Numbered from the stretch's first letter, positions 7,903-15,912 are shown. The stretch: DNA of 16,547 bases from Bacteroidota bacterium (GCA_023388555.1 JAEWGA010000082.1:1-16547), one strand, 5' to 3'. Program-made: numbers and translations. The notes: a model not told the origin generated them from the letters alone.

Positions 7903-8690
7903 TTCTTATGTGCAGGCACTGGCAACGGGGCTGGCAGTTGTTGTATACGGTTATTAATTCGTTTTAGTAGTACAGAGTCCTTCTTATTTAGTAGCCAAGC
8001 ATGATACATATCTTGGGCTATGGCATCATCGTAGGCAAGGGCAGGTAACCTTTGGCAAAGGGCATGTGCAAATGCTGCATCGGCCACGGTATAGTTTATT
8101 TCCCCCGAAGCAACCCGAACGGCAAGGTCTGTTGCCGAACACTGTGGCTCCTCCATAATTCTTAACTGAGGTAAGGATAGCTCCTGAATATGTTTAAGCA
8201 CAAGTTTTAACGAAGGAGAACTGCTGGGGATATGAACCCTTATGGTATCCCCATTGTAGAACTCCGACTTCCAGTCCACAGTATCAGCCCTAAATATTAA
8301 GGCAAACTTGGAGATATAAACCTCTTTGGTAGGCACCAAGCCTGCCGGAATCTCCGTAGCCGTTAATGGATACAAACAAGCGTATATATTGGCTTCTCCT
8401 TTTTGAACGAGTTGGATAGCCTCTTCCCTATGCGCACATGGTATCCATACGATGCTATCTGTGGGGAGTAGTTCTTTTACTAACTCTACCTGTGTTTGGG
8501 TTATTTCCCCATTCTCTCCTATTTGGAAATTGCCTGGAGCCAGGTCCACCGCTATCCAAAGGGGCGCTCCTTCTTTAGCGGGCACACACTCCTTAAAACG
8601 ACCTGTTAAGGTGCTGGTATAACAAATTACAATTCCAACAACACCCAGTAACAGTGCTATCCAAGCCCATTTGGTAATACGTAACGTCAT
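7899..8690 (-). CDS. Membrane-anchored periplasmic solute-binding-like protein
   Basis: 263 residues. One hydrophobic segment at about 8-25 (WAWIALLLGVVGIVICY) anchors the protein or exports it; the Cys there lacks a good lipobox. The rest resembles bacterial family 3 solute-binding proteins and the N-terminal half of MltF-type proteins: APLWIAVDLAPGNFQIG (first strand and ligand loop), a repeated charged helix VELVKELL, PLTATEIPAGL and VYISKFALIFRAD (hinge-like strands), then DLAVRVASGEINYTVADAAFA, the hallmark 'value-of-state' strand-helix. No transporter subunit lies near, and no lytic transglycosylase domain follows. It sits 16 bases after the porin stop and ends in an ATGA overlap with the helicase. 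A sensor or nutrient-capture role paired with the porin is inference. Confidence 0.7.
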   Translation of the reverse strand: MTLRITKWAWIALLLGVVGIVICYTSTLTGRFKECVPAKEGAPLWIAVDLAPGNFQIGENGEITQTQVELVKELLPTDSIVWIPCAHREEAIQLVQKGEANIYACLYPLTATEIPAGLVPTKEVYISKFALIFRADTVDWKSEFYNGDTIRVHIPSSSPSLKLVLKHIQELSLPQLRIMEEPQCSATDLAVRVASGEINYTVADAAFAHALCQRLPALAYDDAIAQDMYHAWLLNKKDSVLLKRINNRIQQLPAPLPVPAHKK

Positions 8691-8706
8691 CTGTAAGTGC
8701 TACGGA

Positions 8707-10752
8707 TTAATTGCGTAAGTCCACAGCCACTCCATAAATTAGTCGGGGTGGGTTAAGGGGATAATGTGGCATCGAAAAGTAGCTCGGCCTATCCAGCAGT
8801 GCACTCAGGTTATAGTATTGCACAAAAAACCTTGTACGCTTAAGGTGGGCATTGGCATACCCTGTCATGAATGGTATTTTACCGCCGACTCTCACCTCGT
8901 TTTGCGCCCGGAATAGTTGCGTTACGGGGTCATAATAAGGCGCATAATAGGCGGTATGAAACTTGCCATCTACTCCCACCTGCAACGTTAGCACCTTAGC
9001 AATGCTCATTTTAAGATACAGGTTGGAGTATACCGAAAGCATTGGCAAAGGAGCTACTAATCCCGAGCTACTGTACTGCCAAACTATATCGTTATCCCAG
9101 TGTAAAGCTTTCCAATGTAATTGCTGGGTAGCACCAACGGATAGTATCCTTACATTTCCATTTAGCTGGGAAGGCTTACCATCTTCTGCGGCATATAGGG
9201 GTTGTTGTTGTGTTTCTAAACCAGCGTATAGGGTGGTTCCTAAATCGGCTTGCGATATACGCCCCCGAAGACGAAGGGTTTGCGTCCGTTTAAAGTCGTT
9301 GTCCCATTCATATAATGGAGAACGGTATTGCCTTAACAAATAAGATGGCTTTTGATTTCGTGCAAAAGCGTTAGCCGAAACTAAAACCTGCTTTCCAAAT
9401 AAAGGAAATTTCAGCCGAGCATCTGCCTCCACCAAGAAATCGCCTGCCTGCTGTCCAATAGTTGCCAGCTCTCCCTGTATCCTATATGTAAGGTGTTTTA
9501 ACGTCTGGCTCTGGATACGCCCTCCTATAACGGTGCTACGTTCGGCATGTTTAATTATTCCCTTTTCTTCTTGCTCAGCCCAAAAAGGCGGAAGGGTATA
9601 CCGTTTCCAGTCGAACGCTATAAAGGCTGCCAAACCTATCTTTGCCCATTTGTGAAACCCCTCCATAAGTTCTACCCCTACAGTATTCCTTATGCTCATT
9701 AGGGAAAACTTATCATCGGGGTAATAAGTCCCCCCACCCTGCGGACGGGGAATTACAGGTGTTTCGGCATAGTTTATAATATTGGGGTCCCGGGAGTAAA
9801 AGTGGCGTCTTCCTTTTTCATAAGCAACGTCGTGAAAGAAACGGGTTACGGGAACAAACGTCTTGCGCAACGCTATGGAATCTCCCGTTTTCACAGAGTC
9901 TTTCCTATGAAATCCTAATGCATACCTATGCACCAAGTGAGCATGCCCATACACCAGCCTGTTCCAAGTTGTATTAAAACGTGTTGGAATGTCTCCGTAT
10001 TGTACTGTTCGGCGGCCGTCAGCAAAATCTTCGGGGTGGGTAATGTAACGGTCGTTCATGATGCCTCCATTTTCAGCATGCAAAGCGTTCGTATTTCCTA
10101 CCGAAAGGAGTAGTTCATACCTATCACCAGTATAAGAACCAAATACTCGGTAATTTACACTTTTTGCATGGGAAGAAGCAAACACCCCATTGGCATAATC
10201 ATAATTAAACTCTCCACCAATATTAATTTGCTTGCCCAAGTTGGTGGTGAATAGGGTATGAAAGTTCTCTTCCAACTCGTCCGAGCTTCCACCTTTAACA
10301 TAAGAGGCAAATGTGTAGGGCACTTTTGTATCGAATAAACGGTCCTGTTCTCCTCGGTGCAACAAAGGAGCTATAGGCATCAAAAAGAAAAAGTCACCCC
10401 AGTAGTCCATAGGGCGGTCAAAGTAAATTTTCGACTGATAGGGAGATGCCCAACCACCCGTATATGCTTCTGCAATACTGCGCCCTTCCGGAATAGCTCG
10501 GTGAAAAAAGTTGAGTTTTACGGTGTCTACAGGAGCCGCAACCAAGTCGCCAACACGGGAGGTAAAGGCAAATGCATTTAAGGAGCCATGCCTGTCTTTA
10601 TCGCTATCGTCATACGTTTGGGTATGCTTGCGGTCTCTTAGCTGCTTATCCATGTCTATTTGGGCTGCTACGGGCAAGGTCACTATAACCGCTAACAGCC
10701 AAAGGAACTTTCCCATTCCGTATAAGCCAGCAGGTATACGAGCTTTCTTCAT
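8707..10752 (-). CDS. Porin_10-family putative outer-membrane porin
   Basis: 681 residues. The signal peptide is clear: a hydrophobic run from about 16-27 (FLWLLAVIVTLP) with a VAAQ cleavage site near 30. A second in-frame ATG at residue 13 would give a more typical signal peptide length. The mature protein is rich in alternating polar and aromatic strands and Tyr/Trp/Phe, as expected of a beta barrel. The early block VKLNFFHRAIPEGRSIAEAYTG followed by GGWASPYQSKIYFDRP matches the conserved start of Porin_10 (PF14121). The end, PPRLIYGVAVDLRN, is a closing barrel strand, although it lacks the usual terminal aromatic. Substrate is unknown. It is 18 bases from dihydroorotase on one side and 16 from the solute-binding-like gene on the other. 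Confidence 0.88.
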   Translation of the reverse strand: MKKARIPAGLYGMGKFLWLLAVIVTLPVAAQIDMDKQLRDRKHTQTYDDSDKDRHGSLNAFAFTSRVGDLVAAPVDTVKLNFFHRAIPEGRSIAEAYTGGWASPYQSKIYFDRPMDYWGDFFFLMPIAPLLHRGEQDRLFDTKVPYTFASYVKGGSSDELEENFHTLFTTNLGKQINIGGEFNYDYANGVFASSHAKSVNYRVFGSYTGDRYELLLSVGNTNALHAENGGIMNDRYITHPEDFADGRRTVQYGDIPTRFNTTWNRLVYGHAHLVHRYALGFHRKDSVKTGDSIALRKTFVPVTRFFHDVAYEKGRRHFYSRDPNIINYAETPVIPRPQGGGTYYPDDKFSLMSIRNTVGVELMEGFHKWAKIGLAAFIAFDWKRYTLPPFWAEQEEKGIIKHAERSTVIGGRIQSQTLKHLTYRIQGELATIGQQAGDFLVEADARLKFPLFGKQVLVSANAFARNQKPSYLLRQYRSPLYEWDNDFKRTQTLRLRGRISQADLGTTLYAGLETQQQPLYAAEDGKPSQLNGNVRILSVGATQQLHWKALHWDNDIVWQYSSSGLVAPLPMLSVYSNLYLKMSIAKVLTLQVGVDGKFHTAYYAPYYDPVTQLFRAQNEVRVGGKIPFMTGYANAHLKRTRFFVQYYNLSALLDRPSYFSMPHYPLNPPRLIYGVAVDLRN

Positions 10753-10770
10753 AAATTGGTTTCTGTGTTG

Positions 10771-12120
10771 TTAGTGTTGGAAGGTTAAGGGTTTCGCAGC
10801 CCTAACAGGTGATATTTCGCCTTGGTGATACACTACTTGTCCATTTACAATAGTGCTCTGCACTGCATGGTGCAATGTGGTACCAGCCAAAGGGGTCCAA
10901 CCACATTTGTAGTGGGTGTTATTATCCGTTACTATCCAGCTGCTATTGGGGGTTACCAGCACCAAATCGGCATAATACCCTTCCCTAATAAAACCTCTTT
11001 GTTCAATACCAAAAAGAGTTGCAGGGCGGTGGCACATAAAATCTACCACCAATTCGTAACTCCATTCGCCTTGGCGAGCCAACTCCAGCATCATAAGCAA
11101 AGAGTGTTCCACCAATGGACCTCCCGATGCTGCACGCAAAGCGCCACCTTGCTTTTCTTCCAACAAATGCGGTGCATGGTCCGTTGCCACAACATCTACC
11201 ACACCTGTTCGTACGGCTTCCCGCAAAGCCTCGCGGTCCAACTGGCTTTTTACTGCCGGGTTCCACTTCACTCGTGCCCCTAAGGAGGAGTAAGCGGTTT
11301 CCTCAAACCACAAATGGTGCACACATACCTCTGCGGTAATTCTCTTTTGTTGTAAAGGTATATCCTTTTGTAACAAAGTCAGCTCCTGTGCTGTGGAGAT
11401 ATGCAGGATATGTAACCTTGCTCCCGTTTGCTTGGCCAACCTAATAGCCTTTTGGGTAGAGGTATAGCACGCCTCGGAGTCCCTAATAACAGGGTGGAGT
11501 GTTACAGCGGGGTCATCTCCATATACACTAACAACTTTGGCCTTATTGCGTTTTATTACCTCTTCGCTTTCGCTATGGATAGCTATGAGTATAGGGCTTT
11601 CGGAAAAAATGCGTTGCAACGTTGCCTCATTATCCACCAACATGTTTCCTGTGGACGACCCCATAAAAACCTTCACGCCTGGCGTATGTTGCAAGTCCAT
11701 TTGCTGCAACACATCGGCATTATCATTGGTAGCCCCCATATAAAAAGCATAGTTAGCGTACGAAGTTTGGGCGGCCCGTTCCATCTTCTCTTGCCACGCT
11801 TGCAAGGTTGTTGTTTGGGGGAGGGTGTTAGGCATTTCCATGTAGGATGTAACGCCACCGCATATAGCCGCCCTACTTTCCGAGGCTATATCACCCTTAT
11901 GCGTCAGGCCTGGCTCCCTAAAATGCACCTGGTCATCAATAACACCGGGCATACATAGCAGTCCGGTAGCATCTATCACCTTGCATACTTGCAGGGGGGA
12001 TGAGGCAGGTATTTCTCCACGGTAAACCTTGGCTATGCGGTCGCCCACAACAAGTACTCCCCCCACAAAACTCTCCCCCTCATTAATTATGGTAGCATTT
12101 TGTATTAGTAGCGTTTCCAT
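10771..12120 (-). CDS. pyrC: Dihydroorotase (class I)
   Basis: 449 residues. Cyclises N-carbamoyl-aspartate to dihydroorotate in pyrimidine synthesis, in the cytosol. Amidohydrolase motifs: GVIDDQVHFREPGLTHKGDI (59-78), KVFMGSSTGNML (bearing the Lys that is carboxylated in the family), a metal-binding His in LIAIHSESEE, another in LHILHISTAQE, the late VVATDHAPHLLEEKQGG with the catalytic Asp, and AASGGPLVEHSL. Odd but shared with Bacteroidota relatives such as the Porphyromonas gingivalis enzyme: the first metal-ligand His of the usual HxH is Gln (Q64-V65-H66). ATG 12120 lies 3 bases after the GT2 stop, indicating cotranscription. Other cyclic amidohydrolases are unlikely given the signature blocks. 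Confidence 0.95.
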   Translation of the reverse strand: METLLIQNATIINEGESFVGGVLVVGDRIAKVYRGEIPASSPLQVCKVIDATGLLCMPGVIDDQVHFREPGLTHKGDIASESRAAICGGVTSYMEMPNTLPQTTTLQAWQEKMERAAQTSYANYAFYMGATNDNADVLQQMDLQHTPGVKVFMGSSTGNMLVDNEATLQRIFSESPILIAIHSESEEVIKRNKAKVVSVYGDDPAVTLHPVIRDSEACYTSTQKAIRLAKQTGARLHILHISTAQELTLLQKDIPLQQKRITAEVCVHHLWFEETAYSSLGARVKWNPAVKSQLDREALREAVRTGVVDVVATDHAPHLLEEKQGGALRAASGGPLVEHSLLMMLELARQGEWSYELVVDFMCHRPATLFGIEQRGFIREGYYADLVLVTPNSSWIVTDNNTHYKCGWTPLAGTTLHHAVQSTIVNGQVVYHQGEISPVRAAKPLTFQH

Positions 12121-12123
12121 AAG

Positions 12124-12915
12124 TCAATAGTTGTCCCGAGGCAGTTCATCTTCCGAGAATTGAGCTATGCGCTTGCTCCCTTTCTGGGGAAATTTCTCAA
12201 AAAGGGCTCGCAATCGTAGCCTAACAACACCAAACAAGGCTTCTCCAAAAATGGAAGTATTCATTTTGGACGTTCCCAATACCCGGTTTATAAATATGAT
12301 AGGTATCTCTACTATTCGGAAGCCACACAGCTTAGCCGTGTATTTCATTTCTATCTGGAAGGCGTACCCCTTAAACATCACCTTATCCAAATCCATGGTA
12401 TGCAACACCTCGGCACGATAACAAACAAAACCGGCCGTGGAGTCACGCACACTCATCCCGGTAACTATACGTACATAAACCGATGCCATGTACGACATCA
12501 GCACTCGTCCTAAAGGCCAATTCACAACATTTACACCATTGCAGTACCGAGATCCCACCGCAACATCGGCCCCTTCATCTCGGCATGCTTTTAACAAGCG
12601 GGGAAGGTCGGCAGGGTTATGGCTAAAGTCGGCATCCATCTCTACAATATAATGGTATCCTCTATCCAAGCTCCACTTAAACCCGGCTATGTAAGCTGTG
12701 CCCAACCCCAACTTCCCTTGTCGTTGCAGCAAATGTAGTCGCAAAGGGTATTGGGCCATTAGTCGGGATACTGCGGCAGCGGTACCATCGGGCGAGTTAT
12801 CATCCACCACCAAAACATCAAACGCATCAGGTAGTTCCATTACCGCTGCAATAATATTCTGGATATTCTCAATTTCATTATACGTCGGAATAATAACGAT
12901 GCTCTTGTGGTCCAT
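12124..12915 (-). CDS. Polyprenol-phosphate mannosyltransferase-like GT2 (Dpm1 type)
   Basis: 263 residues from ATG 12915; a GTG at 12945 would add ten residues, but the family begins with MDHKSIVIIPTYNE. Soluble GT-A fold without C-terminal membrane helices, so Dpm1 rather than ArnC/GtrB type. Motifs: IVIIPTYNEIENI, VVDDNSPDGTA (nucleotide-sugar binding Asp residues), GTAYIAGFKW, the metal-binding MDADFSHNP, VGSRYCNG, DSTAGFVCYR and the C-terminal EIPIIFINRVLGTSKM. Family members transfer mannose from GDP-mannose to a polyprenyl phosphate on the inner face of the membrane, feeding extracytoplasmic glycosylation. The exact sugar here is not shown by sequence. It sits 3 bases from pyrC and 56 from the small membrane protein. 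Confidence 0.9.
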   Translation of the reverse strand: MDHKSIVIIPTYNEIENIQNIIAAVMELPDAFDVLVVDDNSPDGTAAAVSRLMAQYPLRLHLLQRQGKLGLGTAYIAGFKWSLDRGYHYIVEMDADFSHNPADLPRLLKACRDEGADVAVGSRYCNGVNVVNWPLGRVLMSYMASVYVRIVTGMSVRDSTAGFVCYRAEVLHTMDLDKVMFKGYAFQIEMKYTAKLCGFRIVEIPIIFINRVLGTSKMNTSIFGEALFGVVRLRLRALFEKFPQKGSKRIAQFSEDELPRDNY

Positions 12916-12971
12916 ATCTATTATATTTGGGAAAGTGAGGTACACAAAAAAACATGAAACGCTCGTGGCAA

Positions 12972-13304
12972 TTATTCGGCAGAGTTCATACTAATCCATA
13001 AACTATAAACAACCAAAAGTGTTCCTATACAAAAAGCTACAATCCACCAATTCAGGCCTTGTAGCATACACCCGCCGCCCACCAAGTAGGCAAGGGCGCC
13101 AAAGAAGCCTATCCTGTTTAAGCGGCGAAGCCTTACAGTGGTTTGCTTGCCAACGCTGCTTAAATAACAAACACTTAGCAATAGCCCGCCTAATGCCAAA
13201 ATGTACCCCGCCTTAATGGGGTAATACAAATGTGCTATAGCTCCAGTGGCAATAAGCACTAACGAAATACTAACAAGGGCCGATAAACTACGATTCGGTA
13301 ACAT
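12972..13304 (-). CDS. Small four-helix membrane protein of unknown function
   Basis: 110 residues, nearly all membrane. Four hydrophobic segments are visible: about 8-26 (ALVSISLVLIATGAIAHLY), 31-49 (AGYILALGGLLLSVCYLSS), 65-83 (RIGFFGALAYLVGGGCMLQ) and 86-105 (WWIVAFCIGTLLVVYSLWI). The loop between helices 2 and 3 is strongly basic (KQTTVRLRRLNR), which places it in the cytoplasm with both ends also inside. I do not recognise a named domain. Its place between the FtsB-like gene (19 bases) and the mannosyltransferase hints at an envelope role, no more. Coding is supported by the operon fit and good hydropathy pattern. Confidence 0.75.
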   Translation of the reverse strand: MLPNRSLSALVSISLVLIATGAIAHLYYPIKAGYILALGGLLLSVCYLSSVGKQTTVRLRRLNRIGFFGALAYLVGGGCMLQGLNWWIVAFCIGTLLVVYSLWISMNSAE

Positions 13305-13323
13305 ACTATCTGAACAAAACGGG

Positions 13324-13635
13324 CTACTCCTCTAAATGCAATAGGTACAAATCCTCATCTTCAGCTTTCATCAAGTACTTTTCCCGTGCGTACTTCTCCA
13401 ATCTATCTTTCCTAAAACGGAGTTCATCCAACTTCCTGCGGTCTTTTTCTATTTCTGCTTTTATTTTGTCGCGTTCCGACTCTAAAGCGGATATCTCACG
13501 TTTGTTGGACAAATGCGAATACAAACTACTATCACCGGGGGACAGTAAAGTCACTACAATAACTATAAGCAATAGCACAAAGGGGTTCATTTTTTTTATT
13601 TGTGCTATCCCGCCACGAAAGCAAAACTTGGGCAT
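13324..13635 (-). CDS. FtsB/DivIC-like septum formation initiator
   Basis: 103 residues with the standard plan: short cytoplasmic end, one membrane helix (MNPFVLLLIVIVVTLLS, about 16-32), then a periplasmic coiled coil (SNKREISALESERDKIKAEI through KLDELRFRKDRLEK) and the family ending YAREKYLMKAEDEDLYLL. FtsB/DivIC proteins join FtsQ/DivIB and FtsL in the divisome to activate septal wall synthesis. Start: ATG 13635 gives the usual 15-residue tail before the helix. ATG 13590 (MNPFV) would leave almost none and is the alternative. First gene of the minus-strand run, behind a likely promoter at 13696-13724. It cannot be told from sequence alone whether it is the FtsB or FtsL-like member, but the ending favours FtsB/DivIC. 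Confidence 0.9.
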   Translation of the reverse strand: MPKFCFRGGIAQIKKMNPFVLLLIVIVVTLLSPGDSSLYSHLSNKREISALESERDKIKAEIEKDRRKLDELRFRKDRLEKYAREKYLMKAEDEDLYLLHLEE

Positions 13636-14029
13636 ACCAAAGCCAAAGAAGTAAAGTTTATATATTTCAACAAGATAGGCAAACCCTATTTACCCCAAAG
13701 ATACGAAAAAAGGCCCCAACCAAAGGAGTACCAAACCTATTTATTCGAGGCTTTGTTTTTGTCTCACAAAGGTAAGAACAGTCCAAAGCCCCTATCACCC
13801 AAAACCTTTCCAAACACACCAAAACACACATCAAAAAGCAGAAGTTCAACTTTCCCCTACTCTTCACCTATACTATTTGGGCAAATACAACACCCTTACA
13901 CCTGCACAAATGGCGGGGATTGGGTAAATAATACCTATCTTAGCACCTACTTAATGCTCATTTCTTTAAGTGTGCTGTCATCGCACTTTAAGCAAGGAAC
14001 AAGTTCAGACACCTTTTTTTACCAATACT
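13636..14029. other. Divergent intergenic region between ftsB-like gene and DUF4254 gene
   Basis: 394 bases with no believable gene. The plus strand is rich in A and C with many CCAAA and CCCC runs. The only signal I support is the minus-strand promoter at 13696-13724. For the plus-strand genes, TATCTTAGC at 13936-13944 is one mismatch from the -7 consensus, but no -33 element stands at the right distance, so no plus promoter is called. Confidence 0.55.
13696..13724 (-). promoter_or_regulatory. Likely Bacteroidota-type promoter for the ftsB-like operon
   Basis: On the minus strand TATCTTTG (13703-13696) is an exact match to the Bacteroidota -7 element TAnnTTTG. A TTTG at 13724-13721 could be the -33 element, though the 17-base gap is a little short of the usual 19-21. 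The predicted transcript start would leave a leader of roughly 55 bases before ATG 13635. Confidence 0.5.
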
Positions 14030-14653
14030 ATGACCTCTACCTCTTCTTCATTTGCTCAAAAGGCAGTAGCTATTTTCCAACAAGTTATTGAGGATTATCA
14101 TACTACCGACTATGTGGATGCTCCTATCCGCAACCCCTATGAATTCAAGTCCATAGAGTACTACTTATACTTAAAATGTTGGATAGACACTGTGCAATGG
14201 CACCTGGAAGACATTATCCGAAGCCCCGAAATACTCCCAGAAAATGCCTTGGCATTGAAACGCCGTATCGATAAGTCGAACCAAGATAGAACGGACTTGG
14301 TAGAGTTAATCGACAGCTATTTCCTGGACCTCTTCAAAACCGTAAACATCCAACCCAACGCTACTATTAACACCGAAAGCCCAGCCTGGGCGGTGGACCG
14401 CCTATCTATTCTACAACTAAAAATATACCACATGCAGGTGGAGGCACACAGGGCCGATGCCACCGACGAGCACCGCGATGTATGTTTGCGGAAATTGGCA
14501 GTTTTGCAAGAGCAGAACAAAGACTTAACCCTTGCTATCGACCAATTGCTGCACGACATGAATGCCGGGCAAAAATACATGAAGGTGTACAAACAAATGA
14601 AAATGTACAACGACCCCAACCTAAACCCCATTCTCTACAATAAACAAAAGTAG
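14030..14653 (+). CDS. DUF4254 domain protein
   Basis: 207 residues from ATG 14030; an in-frame GTG at 13970 would prepend a Cys/Thr-rich stretch unlike the family, so it is not used. Largely helical, with no signal peptide or membrane segment, so cytosolic. Recognisable DUF4254 blocks: NPYEFKSIEYYLYLKCWIDTVQWHLEDIIR, LKRRIDKSNQDRTDLVELID, AWAVDRLSILQLKIYHMQ and the ending YMKVYKQMKMYNDPNLNPILY. Function is unknown. In Bacteroidota this gene is commonly found just upstream of a GT9 glycosyltransferase, as here (24 bases to the proposed start), so a part in LPS or surface-sugar assembly is a reasonable inference from context. Confidence 0.88.
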   Translation: MTSTSSSFAQKAVAIFQQVIEDYHTTDYVDAPIRNPYEFKSIEYYLYLKCWIDTVQWHLEDIIRSPEILPENALALKRRIDKSNQDRTDLVELIDSYFLDLFKTVNIQPNATINTESPAWAVDRLSILQLKIYHMQVEAHRADATDEHRDVCLRKLAVLQEQNKDLTLAIDQLLHDMNAGQKYMKVYKQMKMYNDPNLNPILYNKQK

Positions 14654-14677
14654 TTTTAGCTTAAAAACAAAACCGTT

Positions 14678-15700
14678 CTGGCCTCGCAATATATCATTCT
14701 TCGCCTCACCGCCATGGGCGATGTAGCTTTGTCACTACCTTTCATTTACGAAGCTGCAAAAGAGTACCCACAAACATCATTTTGTGTAGTAACCACGCCT
14801 TTGCATGCCCAGCTCCTTACACCACTGCTCCCCAACATAAAGGTTATACCTTACGACATCCGCCAACAAGGGTCCGTATGGGGAGCAATACGTATGGCAT
14901 TTAGCCTGCATAAACAATGGAGGGAAGCAGATGTTATCGACCTCCACGACGTGCTACGTACCCGACTTATACGCGCTCTGCTCAGTGCCTTAGGTCACCG
15001 CATCTACACATTAAAAAAACCGCGTAGGCAACGCCAAAGGTTACTACAACGCCAACCTACAGCCGTGGTAGCTCCGTCCAACTATGTAACACCCATGACG
15101 CAGGTATATAGCCGAGCCTTCCAATTGGCAGGTCTTACAAAAGTGCAACAAGGGTGGTCTCCTTGGCTACAACAACCCAAACAACAATCATTGGTTATTG
15201 GTGTTGCGCCATACGCTAAACATAAAGCCAAAGTATTACCAACTCAACACCTAAAAAAACTATTGCACCTCCTACACGAAGCTTTTCCCAACTACCAAAT
15301 ACGGTTATACGGTGGTGGTGCTTCCGAACGCCACGCCAATGCCGCCCTGGCAAAAGAGGCTCCCCAATACCTAACCTGCTCCAACGCACCCTCCTTGGCA
15401 AAAGAGCTGGAAGAAATAGCACAACTGGCTGTTATGCTAAGCATGGATAGTGCAAACCAACACTTGGCTGCGTGGGTAGGAACGCCCGTTGTCTCCATTT
15501 GGGGGGCAACACATCCGGCCGCAGGATTTCTCCCATGGAATGGAGAGCTACAAAACTGCATAGGAATGGACCTGCCTTGCCGGCCTTGCTCTGTGTACGG
15601 GCAAAAACCATGCTTACGGGGCGACTACCTCTGCCTAAACAACCTGAACCTTACCCTCATTATCCAAGCCGTAAAAAAACTACTTCCCCACCACTCTTAA
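14678..15700 (+). CDS. GT9 heptosyltransferase-like glycosyltransferase (probable CTG start)
   Basis: GT-B fold, GT9 family; members add heptose or other sugars to lipopolysaccharide core from nucleotide sugars at the inner membrane's cytosolic face. Motifs: ILRLTAMGDVALSLPFIYEA (first strand and glycine turn), VIDLHDVLRTRLIR, VIGVAPYAKHKAKVLP, YGGGASER, MLSMDSANQHLAAWVGTPVVSIWGATHP (donor-binding C-lobe), and a conserved Cys cluster, CIGMDLPCRPCSVYGQKPC then GDYLC. The first ATG (14714) lies inside the first strand and would delete it. The frame is open back to a TAG at 14657-14659 with no ATG, GTG or TTG; CTG 14678 gives MASQYIILRLTAMGDV, which fits the family. ATT 14696 is another option. 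Downstream of DUF4254 and likely cotranscribed. Confidence 0.85.
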   Translation: MASQYIILRLTAMGDVALSLPFIYEAAKEYPQTSFCVVTTPLHAQLLTPLLPNIKVIPYDIRQQGSVWGAIRMAFSLHKQWREADVIDLHDVLRTRLIRALLSALGHRIYTLKKPRRQRQRLLQRQPTAVVAPSNYVTPMTQVYSRAFQLAGLTKVQQGWSPWLQQPKQQSLVIGVAPYAKHKAKVLPTQHLKKLLHLLHEAFPNYQIRLYGGGASERHANAALAKEAPQYLTCSNAPSLAKELEEIAQLAVMLSMDSANQHLAAWVGTPVVSIWGATHPAAGFLPWNGELQNCIGMDLPCRPCSVYGQKPCLRGDYLCLNNLNLTLIIQAVKKLLPHHS

Positions 15701-15741
15701 CCCTACCCCATCACACACATCTGTACCGTGCCCTAACACCA

Positions 15742-15768
15742 ACACCAAAACTTTCTCTGCTTTGGTGT
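15742..15768 (+). terminator. Possible terminator hairpin after the GT9 gene
   Basis: Perfect 8-base arms ACACCAAA and TTTGGTGT enclose an 11-base loop, about 40 bases after the GT9 stop. There is no T-run after it (ATATAAG follows), so a factor-independent terminator is doubtful. Another possibility is an mRNA-stabilising 3' hairpin. Confidence 0.35.
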
Positions 15769-15787
15769 ATATAAGCCAGATGGAAGA

Positions 15788-15820
15788 TTTGCATATCTAA
15801 CGAAAACCTATTACCTTTGC
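15788..15820 (+). promoter_or_regulatory. Bacteroidota-type promoter of the tRNA gene
   Basis: TTTG at 15788-15791, a 20-base gap, then TACCTTTGC at 15812-15820, an exact fit to the -33 TTTG / -7 TAnnTTTG consensus known for Bacteroides. The tRNA begins 12 bases past it, consistent with a very short leader. Confidence 0.8.
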
Positions 15821-15832
15821 AACGCAAAAGAG

Positions 15833-15906
15833 GGCGAGATAGCTCAGATGGTTAGAGCGCATGATTCATAATCATGAGGTCCCGAGTTCAATCCTCGGTC
15901 TCGCTA
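15833..15906 (+). tRNA. tRNA-Met, anticodon CAT (elongator-like)
   Basis: Full cloverleaf of 74 bases. The acceptor arm GGCGAGA pairs with TCTCGCT (one G-U at the end). The D arm is GCTC/GAGC. The anticodon stem CATGA/TCATG holds the loop TTCATAA, with anticodon at 15867-15869, and the T arm CCGAG/CTCGG holds loop TTCAATC. The discriminator is A; CCA is not encoded. The anticodon stem lacks the three G-C pairs of initiator tRNA, so this is elongator Met or the lysidine-modified Ile(CAU) species; Met is preferred. Own promoter and terminator flank it. Confidence 0.92.
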
Positions 15907-15912
15907 CAAAAG

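Noticed and set aside
10822..11283. Plus-strand frame of 153 codons antisense to dihydroorotase
   Set aside because: It is a shadow of pyrC, which carries every family motif on the minus strand.
13970..14029. GTG upstream start for DUF4254
   Set aside because: The added 20 residues do not look like the family's N-terminus, and an ATG fits at 14030.
13600..14091. Plus-strand open frame of 163 codons across the divergent intergenic region
   Set aside because: Low-complexity composition (Ser, Pro, Lys, Tyr), overlaps both flanking genes, and has no domain pattern.
15833..15906. tRNA 3' end as an integration site
   Set aside because: I found no second copy of the tRNA 3' segment and no integrase in the window.
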